The position numbers were made by a program, and so were the translations under genes. From Russula earlei (taxonomy: Eukaryota > Basidiomycota > Agaricomycetes > Russulales > Russulaceae), in assembly GCA_025769875.1 (NCBI GenBank), contig JAGFNK010000234.1, positions 1 to 64,000 of the forward strand: a stretch of 64,000 nt of DNA. Direction: 5' to 3'. This document shows, in pieces, positions 43,860-55,751 of the stretch. Within the stretch, counting starts at the first letter, position 1. The number at the start of each line of letters is the position of its first letter. Under the pieces are notes generated by a model, which did no database searches, was not told the origin of the DNA, and saw nothing but the letters and a program-made list of their open reading frames with translations.

Positions 43860-44841
43860 TGAGGAGGGGAGGTCGAAAATGAGAGGTCGAAGACAGCTTC
43901 GTGGAGTTTTGTAGGGGCCAAAAGGGGGCTCAGTGGAGATGTACGTACTTCGATAATGTCACCCGTCACGTGCGATGTTGAACACGTTCAATACCGCACC
44001 CACTGCCTCATCCCCACCCATCTGATGAGTGATGAGCTCCCAGCCATTCCCGTCCGTCCGTCCATCTAGGGTGCTATCCAGTGCATCAGTGTAGTGACAT
44101 TTCCTTCTCCGTCCCAGAGCCCAAGTTGTCCGAATCCCCCTCTACAACATGTTGCAATTCACTGGCATCCACTCTCCGCGGCCGACGAGCTCCAAGCTGC
44201 GACAGATTCTGGAGCAGGACATGATCTCTGCGCTCGTCGTACGAGCGTCATGACGTCCACACATTGCCGATATGTGCATGGCCTGAACAGTATTGACGAT
44301 CTGCGTGAATCTGACTCGCCGATCGACGAACTACCACATCATATACGCACTGTATTCAGAAGCTTACTCCTGCTCTTCCGTTGTAGCATTCATCTCCTTC
44401 GGTTCTACCAATTGCGGCACCATCTGGCCTCCTGCACTCGTTCATTCCGGACATGCCCGAGTGAGTGGATGACCAATCCCACCTATTGTCAAGGCCGTTC
44501 GTCCCAGCAGTGGCACCTTCCCCGGATCCCGTGCGCTGGCGCCTTTCCATCGTGAGAACTGTTGATCGTGGTCATGCCCGCGTACACCATTAGACGATCG
44601 TGACAATATCGTCGAGATTGACTCTGCCGAGACAAGTGCCCTCAACGAGGTCAATGCGTTCGAATGGCGATGACAGAACGGAGAACAGGTCGCGAAGAAG
44701 GATAGAATGTGTGAGTGAGAAGAGATTGGACGTCAGTGGGATGTAGTATTGGCACGAGCATCGATACTGGCCCACAAAACACTGAAATCCGGGGGACGGT
44801 CATAAGCCTCATCCACCCTCGTGCGGTGATGTCCGGGTGTA

Positions 44842-45062
44842 CGATGCTCTTAAGTATCCGCATCCCTGCAGTATGTGTAGGTAACATCAATTAAGTATGA
44901 CAATCACTTAGCTACTGATTGTCACACAATCAATTTCTAGCTATAGTACATGCTGCAGCAACTGAGTTGAGCCAGTTTGTGGCCCGGGCCATGTGAACCG
45001 CCCGGGCAGTTTGTGCCGACACGTCAACGCGTCAACGCGTCGGCTTACAGCTTGTGTCAACA
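44842..45062. repeat. Copia-type LTR fragment
   Basis: It shares GCTCTTAAGTA, a tRNA-like TGTGTAGGTAAC neighbourhood and GCTGCAGCAACTGAGTTGAGCC with the Copia-1 LTR and ends GTGTCAACA, but is strongly diverged and lacks the first half. It sits at a junction between two spacer blocks. Confidence 0.5.
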
Positions 45063-46689
45063 CTTCTGCCTTTTATAAGACTTCATTCCTATACCAATTC
45101 TCTGTTACCTAATGACGAGGGCACGCATGTTGTCAACCCAAAGGCAGGGTGTGTTCCGTTATGCCTGCCAGCTTGTGTTTACTAGTACTTGTGATGCACT
45201 GATGTTTCATGCACAGTCCCGTCGGAAGCTGTATCAGCGATAGTCTGGGCGGGTTAATAAATGCCTTTTGTTCGCGTTTTGATGACAAAATCACATTTAT
45301 CTGGGTCTCCGAGGGCATATAAGCGATGCGATATCCCTGCGGCAGCGCAACAGGGATGTTTTAGTCATTTGCCCACTCTGAAATTACCTCGATCGGCCAC
45401 CCGTAGACTCCTTGGACCCATCTGAATGCCGGGACGTAGACAACTTGATGATATGCCGTAGTTCTCCCAGGTCATGAACGAGACATCCGTGAAAGTTCCA
45501 TGAATAGAACAAGATCAGGATCAAAACATGATATGTATATAATTTGTCCTCCAAAAGATTCGTTTTCTCCTGCTCTTTTGAATGGTAAGGCGATGCGTTT
45601 TCTCATCTGCGTTCACTTCTCTAGCCCAACTGCCGACCACTTACCATGAAAGAAAATGTCTTGCTCACTGCCACACTCACACCTCTTTCAATACTGCAAA
45701 CACCGTCTCACCCCCCGCCCATCCGATGAGCTGCCAACCATTTCCGTCCCTCCATCCATGCTGCCATAAAGCGCAGCAACGTAGTGACATAGCCCCTTCC
45801 ACACCCGAGCCCGAGCTCGAGCCCGAGTCCGAACTTGAATCCCCATCTCCAACTTGTCGTGTTTGCAACTCATTCACTCTCAGTGACTGACGAGTTCTCA
45901 GCTGCAGCAGATTCTGGTGTGGACACGATCTCTGCACTCCTCGCACGAGCAGCATGGCCTCATTGCGTTGCCTGTATGTGCATGGCTTCGGGAGTATTGA
46001 CGATCTTCTAGTTCGCTGATCAACGAACCACCACATCACTTGCCAACCATATCCGAGAAGACTCTTATACTCCTGCCCCCCCCGTCTCCACCGTAACATT
46101 CACCTCCTTCAGTTCCGCCCACTGCAGCACCATCTGTCCCCCCTGCACAAGTTCATCCAGGTCACGCCCTAAGTGGAGTGATGCGTGACCGATCCCGCCA
46201 CTGTCACGGCCGTTCCTTGTCCCGGCAGTGGCACCTTCCTCATATCCCGTGCGCTGGTGTCACTACTGGCCATCGTGGCCATAACCGCATACACCATGGG
46301 ACGATCGTGACAAGATTGACTTTGCCGAGACAAGCGCCCTCAGAGAGGTTTATGCGTTCGAATGGCATTCGCTGAACGGCGAAAATTCACGGAAGGTCGC
46401 GAAGGAGAATAGAACGAATGAGTGGGAGGAGATTGAACGTCAGTGGGATGCATTGGCACGAGCATCGACGCTGGCTCACAAAACACTGATTCCGGGTGGC
46501 GGTCATGCGCCCCACCTCGTACGGTGAGGTCCGGGAGTGGGTCGGTGCCGTCGCCATCGCCACAGCTGGGCGGTCCCAAAGGCAATCCATCTTGCAGAAC
46601 ATCTGCGCACTGAAAACTCCCGAATCGTCCAACGGAGGACCGACAACATCACTTTCCAAGAGTGACAAGTAAAAGGCAAAGTTGAAGCC

Positions 46690-47130
46690 TACTGCCAATG
46701 GAACGAAATGCCAAAGCGTCAATAATGCAAACCAACGGTGCAGCGGATAACAAGTCGGCGGCGAGCGTTGCCATTGCCGAGGCCATGCACCCGCAGTCGC
46801 AGTCGGATGACATACGACAACGGACCGAAACGCATTTGAAGGGGAGGCCCTCACTCCCATTCACGTTGCGTTTCTGTCCTCCTTTCCACCTGCGATCTTC
46901 ATTTGTACTTTGCATTTGCTTCTGTCTGTTCGTCGTCGCAAATGGTTCGTCGATAGACAGATCCCTCGTTCCAGGACTGAGTGTGAACGGAATATCCTGT
47001 GGGCGCCAAGCAACGGAAGCGATCGATTCTTGTCCATTGCTTGGCGTAGTCGTTGCGTACCCTTCTCGTTCCTTACTCCTCTAATGTGACACTGAGATAT
47101 CGATGTGGATCTATTGTCATGATGTATCTG
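46690..47130. repeat. F-box array spacer block, copy 4
   Basis: Part of a longer tract (about 46430-47340) that is almost identical to 51010-51930. Contains CGATAGACAGATCCCTCG near 46950. Confidence 0.85.
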
Positions 47131-47279
47131 ACGTGCACTATTCATATTCGATGCAGTGTACGAACTGTGCGCGCGGTGGGTTCCAGGTTAGAGAGATAGG
47201 AGAACTGACTAAGGGTATGGTAACTGGGATGCTCGGAAGATGACACCAGATGGGCAACTCACCGATCCTGGCTGAGTGC

Positions 47280-48807
47280 TCAGTGTTCAGCGCTCACCGG
47301 CCGCCGAGGGTAGACAGCCACAGGGTGACCAGAGAGTTGTCGCGCAGCGATGAATTGCTGAACATATTTCGGAACAGATTTCCATGGCCGTAAACGGGGC
47401 AAGAAAATGTTCTGCAGCGCGGGTAACACTTCTGTTTCTCTATCTTCCGTTAGCTCACCCAGCACTTGGCAGACATGTCGCCCAACATGTTTAGTTAGGC
47501 ACAGATCCTTAACAGCAATGAACAGGTCCAGGAATTCCACGCATTGAGTGGATTCACGATAAAATCGTGGATTTGAAAGTTCAATATCCCGTATATGGAG
47601 TTGTACCAAAGTGGAGGGGAGGTGCAAGGATGGGCTGCAGAGCTGGGCCAGTGATGAAAACTGATGACCCGACTCGCGGGACATGATTTTCAAGGAGAGC
47701 TCCGGAGACCCATTTGTTTCTTTGAGAATTGCAAATCGGACTGAATCAAAGTCAATGAATACAGTTGCTCGGTCGCATGCTTTGAACGATTCCGCGTGAT
47801 TGATCAACTGGTGAAGCTGTGGGACGACAAAATTGTCCTTGAAGAACGATACCACGAGCTTGTTGAGAAAGGGAACCTCGATTTGGCCCAGTAATTCCTC
47901 CAAATACTTGTGAGAGCCTTCGAACCCAAGTTCGGTGAGAGCGGGGAGGACTGAGCGTGTGAGTGAAGGTCGACTTCCTGGATCGCGGGGTAGGTGTGGG
48001 AGCCCAAGGCGAAAAGATTCAAGTCTGTCCATGACCGACAAGATGGTGACCCAAGTCTGAGGCGAAATGTAAACAGAAGAGGGTATATTCTGAACGCAAA
48101 GAGTGACTAGGTTATTTGCAGATAAAAGTAGTTTCGGGATTCCTGGGAATGAACACATTCGCAGCTCGAGGTGTCGCAGAAGTGGGGCTGACCCGCCTAA
48201 GAACGAATCCGAAAGGGACATCCTGTAATCATATCCTGCACAAATTCGCAGATAGGTCAGCTGCGGGAATGGTTTCTCCATCGCTGCTGCCAGTCTTTTC
48301 ATTTGCATTTGTGAATCCGGAATGCCACACAAGTCAATTTCAACTATGCGATGGCAGTGCTCCGACTCGAGAAATGCAGTTGCGTTTACCCAGAGGTCGA
48401 GGTATGGATTTGGACGACAGCGTGGATATGGGTCATCTATCGCGAGACTTATCACCACCGGCAAGACCGAGCAGACGTATGGCATCTCGGTGATGGGTCT
48501 GTTCCCTTTGTAAACAAGTCGCAGGTTCAGCCGACGTGGGGATGCAAGCACGATATCGCGCCATCTTTGACACACATGGGCCAGTGTTTGCCATCCGCTT
48601 GCCGTCGTGCTCCAGTCCTTCACAAAGAAATAGAATATTCCCAAGAGAACATCATCGGGGAGGGTCTTGATTGTCACCGAATCTAAATTGATCGGTCAGT
48701 GGTCATCATGGATACTATGCAAAAGCCATACCCGGGCAACGTGCACGATCTTGTCCTTTACACAAAGCTTTGGAGGGACCGCCAATCGTAGGGGATACAC
48801 AAGGCAT
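47280..48807 (-). CDS. F-box/LRR-like protein FBX5, two exons
   Basis: The coding sequence is complement(47280-48682 joined to 48732-48807), 492 codons plus stop; the 49-nt intron has donor GTATGG (weaker than GTATGT in FBX1 and FBX4), CTGAC and acceptor TTTAG. Exon 1 is short (MPCVSPTIGGPSK, then CKGQDRARC); an upstream ATG used in FBX4 is ATA here, so 48807 is the first available start. The F-box (IKTLPDDVLLGIFYFF, WQTLAHVCQRWRDIVLASPRR) is followed by leucine-rich segments ending PVAVYPRRPVSAEH. It is closest to FBX4 in the body, but its 3' end and downstream spacer are nearly identical to FBX6, suggesting exchange between the two. Confidence 0.86.
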
Positions 48808-51800
48808 TGATGACTGGATGAAGCCAATGAATATTGAGGGGACGTCAAAAAGGAGAGGTCTTCGCGAAGACTAAAAAGGGCCAAATAGGGGCCTCAGTGA
48901 CTGTGACCCGTCACGTGCGATGTCAAGCGAAGAGCTGAATTGAATTAACGTACAGCGTGCCTTTCATCCGGATTTTGAGTTCTACACACTCTCCGATGTA
49001 CGGAAAGGATGAGCTCCGCAGCCTCAGGCTGCCACGTACTAGTATTGAAGCTTCAGTTCCCTGCTGCTGTTTCGCTTGCAAACTTTCTAGCCAAACCTCA
49101 ATTGCACATCACTCACTTTTTAGGAACTTCCACGGAATTGCGACTAGCGGACATGTTGTCCCAAATCTGACTTGAGCATGAGCAATATTGCTTCGCACAT
49201 GCGTATTGTACAGACGCCACAACCCAATCACGTCATGCCATGGCGTCGATTGGACATGCGCAGAGGGTTCATTTGGTGGAGGTGCAGGATGGAGAACGAC
49301 GAAGAATAGCAACCACCATTCTACGCGAGAGCTGGACGCGGTATCCTTGGGAAATGGAGGTGAAGCTATCTTCGTGGTGTGTCTCTTGCTTGCCCCTCGT
49401 GATCATCAACGTCCCACCTGTATGTCTCACCGTCCTAGTTCGCTGGATGACTTCATGATCTATTCAAGCGCGTCTTTGCGTGCATTTTTTACCGAGCAGA
49501 TTCCAAACCGAGCCGGTCTTGAATGACTGATCACCGTTAGGACGCATGCCCACACTTCTGGGAACGCCTGTAGACCTTGCCTCATGCCCGGCCCTGTTGT
49601 CATCGTCTGTCCCAAAATACCGTTCAATTGGATGACACATCATCCTTCTGCCCTTTATAAATCGTATCAGACTTCACTCCTATACCAATTCTCTGTTCTC
49701 TAATGGCGGGGGCACGCATGTTGTCAACCCCAAGGCAGGGTGTGTTCCGTTATATGTGCCAGTTCACTTGTGATGCACTGATGTTTCATAAACGGTCCCG
49801 TTGGAAGCTGTGCTCTGGGCGGGTTAATAAATGCTTTTTGTACGCGTTTTTGATGGCAAGATCACATTGGTCTGGGGCTCCGAGGCCGTCTAGGCGAGGC
49901 GAGATCCCGGCGCCAGCGCGACAGGGATGTTTCAGCCATTTGCCCACTCTGAGATAACCTTGATCGGCCACCCGTAGACTCCTTCGACCCATCTGAATCC
50001 CGGGACGTGGACAACTTAATGATACCCCTTCTGTACCTCTCCCAGGTCGTGAACGAGACATCCGTGACAGCTCCAAACAAGATCAGGATCGAAAGATGAT
50101 ATATATATATAATTTGTTCGCCAAAAGATTCGCTTGCTCCTACTCTTTGAATGGTACGGCGATGCGCAAGATTTATTTTGCATCTGCGCTCACTTCTCAA
50201 CTGCCGACCACTACCAAGAAAGAAAAGTCTTGCTCACTGCCACACTCACACCTCTTTCAGTACCGCAAACACCGTCTCATCCCCCGCCCATCCAATGAGC
50301 TCCCAGCCATCTCCGTCCCTCCATCCATGCTGCCATCCATGGCATCGGTGTAATGACATAGCCTCTTCCACGCCCGAGCCCGAGTCCGAACTTGAATTCC
50401 CATCTCCAACTTGTCGGGTTCCGGTGCAACTCATTCGCTCTCAGTGACCGACGAGTTCTCAGCTGCAGCAGATTCTGGTGTGGACACGATCTCTGCGCTC
50501 CTCGCACGAGCAGCATGGCCTCCTTGCGTTGCCTATATGTGCATGGCTTTGAGAGTATTGACGATCTGCTGACTCGCCGATGAACGAGCCACTACATCGG
50601 ATGCCAACCATATCCTGGAAGACTCTCACACTCCTGCTCCCCTGTCTCCACCGTAACATTCATCTCCTTCACTGGCAGTTCTACCCACCGCAGCACCATC
50701 TGTCCCTCCTGCACCAGTTCATCCAAGTCATGCCCTGAGTGGATTGGTGACCAATCCCGCCACTGTGACGGCTGTGCGTTGTCCCGGCAGTGGCACCTTC
50801 CCCGTATCCCGTGCGCTGGTGCCACCCCACCATGAGGACTGGTCATCGTGGTCATACCCGTGTACACCATGGGACGATCGTCAGAATATCGTCGAGCTTG
50901 ACTTTGCCGACACAAGCGCCCGCAGAGAGGTTTATGCGTTCGAATGGCAATCGCTGAACGGCGCAAACTGAGGGAAGGTCGCGAAGAAGAATAGAATGAA
51001 TGAGTTGGAGGAGATTGAACGTCTGTGGGATGTATTGGCACGAGCATCGACGCTGGCTCACAAAACACTGATTCCGGGTGGCGGTCATGCGCCCCACCTC
51101 GTACGGTGAGGTCCGGGAGTGGGTCGGTGCCGTCGCCATCGCCACAGCTGGGCGGTCCCAAAGGCAATCCATCTTGCAGAACATCTGCGCACTGAAAACT
51201 CCCGAATCGTCCAACGGAGGACCGACAACATTACTTCCCAAGAGTGACAAGTAAAAGGCAAAGTTGAAGCCTACTGCCAATGGAACGAAATGCCAAAGCG
51301 TCAATAACGCAAACCAACGGTGCAGCGGATAACAAGTCGGCGGCGAGCGTTGCCATTGCCGAGGCCATGCACCCGCAGTCGCAGTCGGATGACATACGAC
51401 AACGGACCGAAACGCTTGAAGGGGAGACCCTCACTCCCATTCACGTTGCGTTTCTGTCCTCCTTTCCACCTGCGATCTTCATTTGTACTTTGCATTTGCT
51501 TCTGTCTGTTTGTCGTCGCAAATGGTTCGTCGATAGACAGATCCCTCGTTCCAGGACTGAGTGTGAACGGAATATCCTGTGGGCGCCAAGCAACGGAAGC
51601 GATCGATTCTTGTCCATTGCTTGGCGTAGTCGTTGCGTACCCTTCTCGTTCCTTACTCCTCTAATGTGACACTGAGATATCGATGTGGATCTATTGTCAT
51701 GATGTATCTGACGTGCACTATTCATATTTGACGCAGTGTACGAACTGTGCGCGCGGTGGGTTCAAGGTTAGAAAGATAGGAGAAGTTGGAGAACTGACTA

Positions 51801-51868
51801 AGGGTATGGTAACTGGGATGCTCGGAAGATGACACCAGATGGGCAACTCACCGATCCTGGCTGAGTGC
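48808..51868. other. Spacer between FBX5 and pseudogene FBX6
   Basis: The full-length spacer type: 48810-49790 matches 35660-36685 and 49800-51868 matches 40154-42304, without the transposon. It holds a plus-strand coding-like segment at 50744-50971 (ATVTAV, DDRQNIVELDFADTS). No complete gene is visible. Confidence 0.6.
51270..51720. repeat. F-box array spacer block, copy 5
   Basis: Almost identical to copy 4 (46690-47130), differing at a handful of positions including a 3-bp and a few single-base changes. Confidence 0.85.
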
Positions 51869-53247
51869 TCAGTGTTCAGCGCTCACCGGCCACCAAGGGT
51901 AGACAGCCACAGGGTGACCAGACAGTTGTCGGGCAGCGATAAATCGCTCAATACATCCTGGAACAGATGTAAATGGTGCAAGAAAATGTTCTGTAGTGCG
52001 GTAACACTTCTGTAACTCCTTCCGCTAGCTCATCCAGCGCTTCGCAGACATGTAACCCAACATGTTCGGTTAGGAACAGATCCTTCACAGAAATAAACAG
52101 GTCCAGGAATTCCAGGAATTGAGGCTCTTCATCATTCCAGAATGCTTGCACATCAAAATGATCAAGATCTTGTATATGAAGCTGTACCAAAGTGGAGGGG
52201 AGTCGCAAGGATGAGCTGCAGACCTGGGCCAGCGATGCAAACTGATGACCCGCCGACTCGCTGCAGAAGATTTGCAAGGAGACTCGTTTGTTTCTTTGAG
52301 AAATGCAAATTTAATCGTACTAAAGGAAATGATCACAGCTGCTCGGTCGCATGTCCTGAACGATTCTGTGTGATTGATCAACCGGTGAAGTTGTGGGACG
52401 ACAAAGTTGGTGCTCATGAAGAATGTTATCATGAGTTTGTTAAGAAGGGGAACCTCGATTTGGGCCAGTAATCCCTCCAAGTACTCATGAAAGCCTTCAA
52501 ACCCAAGTTCGGTGGGAGCGGGAAGGACTGAGTGTGTGAGTGAGGGTTGATATGTGTCTCCAAGGCGAAGGGATTCAAGTCTGTCCATGACCGACAAGAC
52601 GGTGACCCAAGTCTGGGGCGAAATGTAACCGGAAAGGGGAATATTCGCGCTGATCCCCCTAAGAACGAATCCGAAAGGGACATCATTTGACCATATCCAG
52701 CCCAAATGTGCAAATATGTCAGTTGCGGGAATGGTTTCTCCATCGCTGCGGCCAGTCTGTCCATTTGTGACGGTGGAACGGTGGACAAGTGGATTTCACA
52801 TCGAGGAATGCGGCTGTGTTTAACCAGAACGGCTCGAGGGAAGGGCTTGGATAGGGATCATCTATCGCGAGACTTGTCACCACCGGCAAGACTGACCAGA
52901 CAGATGGCATCTCAGAGATTGGTCTTTTCCCTTTGTAAACAAGGTGCAGGTTCAGCCGACGTGGGGATGCCAACACAATATCTCGCCATGTTCGACACAC
53001 ATGGGTCAGTGCATGCCATCCGCTTGCCGTCGTGCTCCAGTCCTTTACATAGAAATAGAATATTCCCAGGAGGACATCATCGGGGAGTGTGTTGATTGTC
53101 ACCGAATCTGAATCGACAGGTCAGTGGTCATCATGGACGCTCTGCAAAAGACATACCCGGGCAACATGCATAATCTTTTTTTTTTTTTTTTCCACGAGGC
53201 TCTGGAGGGACCACCAATCGTAGTCGGCGAGGGGGAGGTGTAAGGCA
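51869..53247 (-). pseudogene. F-box/LRR-like pseudogene FBX6
   Basis: The F-box itself is intact (INTLPDDVLLGIFYFYVKDW), but the body is broken. A deletion of about 22 bp near 52800 shifts the frame. A deletion near 52650 removes the PLLRHLEL segment, and a loss near 52275 shifts the frame again. The 5' intron (donor GTATGT, acceptor TTCAG) is conserved. In exon 1 a run of 16 A residues (plus-strand T at 53176-53191) replaces the sequence found in its paralogues and puts exon 1 out of phase with exon 2. The last part (51948-52277) still resembles FBX1. Start inferred from homology (ATG at 53247), end from the aligned stop of FBX5. Confidence 0.82.
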
Positions 53248-54724
53248 TTAATGACTGGACGAAGCCAATGAAAGCGGAGAGGTGTGTGAATGGATGAGTA
53301 AGGGGGTGGGTGGGTGAAGGGACACTTTGCCACTGAGTAGGCCCGGCTCACCATGGCATCTTGTCGCAGTAATTGTGTGAACCATCGCTGAGGACAGTGC
53401 CCTCATTAATCAGGCGGTACTAATCCTGGAATATACTGACTCGGACTGCCAGTGTCGTATTGCCCAGCCAAGTCATCGATGTCAGATCTACCTCGACCGG
53501 CCTCAGCGCTCGCCTCGCAGACCATCATCCCCTGTCGACCCATAGTATGAGTGCCAAGACGCGCATTGGTGTTTCGGTGGCTCATCGTCAGAACGGTCGT
53601 CGTCAACGGATTGACGTCCTGATCAAACCATCACACACTGTTCTCCAATCGATTCGCCTACTCTTTTCGCCTCTGCCTCCACTTCTTCACACACCTTTAC
53701 TGATATTGTAGCCCAACTTTAGACCATAACCGACGAAGACAAGGTCTTGGTTTTCGCCGCTCTCACACCTCGTTCAACACCGCGGCCACCGCCTCATCCG
53801 ATCAGCTCCCAGCCATTCCGCCCCCTTCATCCACACTGCCGTCCAGCGCATCCGCGTAGTGACATTCCCTCTTCCACACCCGAGCCCGAGTCGTCGTCCG
53901 AAATCCCATCTCCAACATGTGTCATGTTTCGGTGCAACTCAGTCATTCTCACCAACCGACGAATTTCCATCTACCCATAGATTCCGGTGCAGGACGTGAT
54001 CTCTGCATTAGTCGCACGAGCAGCATTGACGATCTGCTTGAGCCAGACTTGCTGATCGACGAACCAACCCATTACACGCCAGCGGTATCTGAGAAGGTTC
54101 TTACACTCCTGCTCCCCCCGTTTCCACCGTAGCACTCTCGGTCCTACCAACTGTGGCATCATTTTTCCTTCCTGTACCAGTTCATCTCAAACATACCCCG
54201 AGTGGAGCGATGATCAATCCAGCCACTGTCACGGCCGTGCCTCGTCCTAGCAGCGGCACCTCCCCTGCACCCCGTTCGTTGGTGCCGTTCCACCATGATG
54301 ACTCGTTGTGGGTATACCATTAGACGATATCGCCGAGCTTGACTCTGCCGACACAAGTGGCTTCAACAAGGTCGATGCCTTCGATCATTGGCGATGGCCG
54401 AACAACAAAAACCGCGCGAAGGTCGTGAATAATGATAGAACGTATGAGCGGGAGGAGATCCAATGTCCGTGGTACGTTCCCAGAGGCATTGATACGAACA
54501 TTGATGCGGACTCACAACACATGATAGTAGGACCTCCTTCATACGTCCCAGCTGGTACGGCGATGCCCAAGAGTGGGTGGGCCCTGCCTCTGCCGTACAG
54601 GGCGCTCCCAAAGGCGATCGATCTAACACGACATCTGCACGGTGGAAACTTTCGAACATTCCGGTGAAGGAGGGCTGGCAACTGTACCGCCCGACAGTAC
54701 CAAGTCCACAGCCAAGTCGAGGCT

Positions 54725-55010
54725 TACCGCCAACGGAATCAACGCCAAAGTCTCAGTGCGCAACGCAATGGAGGCTAACGGCGTGGCGATTACCAAGTCC
54801 GCAGCGAGCGCTGCGATTGTCGACACCGTGCACATGTACTCGTACTCGCAGTTGGTTCGTCGATAGACAGATCCCTCCTTTGCGGAAACACTGGACAATT
54901 ATCGTGCGCGGGCTGAGCAACAGAAGCCGAGGTGATCCTTTTTCCGTTCGTTGGCGTAGCTGTTGTGTTGCCTTGTTCCCCGGTGTCACACCGAGATATC
55001 TATTGGCCTC
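54725..55010. repeat. F-box array spacer block, copy 6
   Basis: Contains CGATAGACAGATCCCTCC near 54861; closest to copy 2 (26635-26960). Confidence 0.8.
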
Positions 55011-55299
55011 ATAAATCACACCCACGCCGACAGTTATTCACATTCGATGGAGTCTCGTTATGGATGTGAGGGTCTCAAGAACCGCGTGACGTTGTTTAGA
55101 ATCAACAAGGTACGTGAGTGTCTGATTCGAAGAAACCTCAACCGATGACTTCCCCCCAACCCTGCCCTGACAGTAACGACAATGAATGATCGAATTGCAT
55201 TCAGCTCACCTCAGTGCGAAATGCTGAATTCGAATGTATGTGCACATTCACCCCACCTCGCACTGTCACTCATACTGCTTATCTTGTGACCTGAGTAAA

Positions 55300-55377
55300 A
55301 CATTTGTCAGAAATTGGGAGGCCATTATAATGAGAATATGATGGCATTTTAATGGCCTCCCAAATTTCTGACAAATG
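55300..55377. mobile_element. Small hairpin element (MITE-like)
   Basis: CATTTGTCAGAAATTGGGAG and its near-perfect complement flank about 20 bp, giving one long hairpin. The duplicated spacer at about 27200-27210 reads GAGTAAATGCACC without it, so some 76 bp were inserted here. The flanking AAA on both sides is compatible with a 3-bp target duplication. Confidence 0.7.
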
Positions 55378-55751
55378 CACCACCTGCTAAGTGTTGTGAT
55401 AGTGTTTGGTTACCAATGCCATTCCATGCTGTAAGTCCCTTCCAGTTCTAGGTGTAACACCAGGTCTAGGTTTGGGTGTTGTACACTAGTTTTCTCCTTT
55501 CTCCTAGCTCAAGGTGTGAATCTAGACTACAAGATCTATGTCTTCATTGCAATGAGCAAGTCACTAGCCAAGTTTGAAAACAAGTAAACTGGTTGTCCTA
55601 ATTATACTAGGTCTAGCACCGCCAGTAACACAAGAGAAAGATACAAGACGAGATCAATGGTACCATGACTAGGTTGCTATAATGACAACTAAATATGATA
55701 CAATATGTCAATTGGATGGAAAACAAGATGAAGTCGTCGGTCCTGGTAGGG

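Larger units (their letters stand above)
43860..47279. other. Spacer between FBX4 and FBX5
   Basis: The part 44070-44830 matches 40690-41450. A retroelement LTR end follows (44842-45062), and 45063-47279 then matches 49670-51868. The order shows that a piece of the typical spacer was lost at the LTR fragment. Coding-like plus-strand peptides at 44570-44675 and 46285-46380 have stops. No gene is called. Confidence 0.6.
53248..55751. other. Spacer between pseudogene FBX6 and FBX7
   Basis: Homologous along its length to 25468-27565. Contains a coding-like plus-strand frame (54308-54667, LDDIAELDSADTSGF), the spacer block at 54725-55010 and a small hairpin insertion at 55300-55377. No complete gene is supported. 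Confidence 0.6.

Noticed and set aside
43721..43969. 82-codon minus-strand frame upstream of FBX4 as a separate gene
   Set aside because: It overlaps FBX4 exon 1 in another frame; the spliced exon 1 frame is the one conserved in the paralogues.
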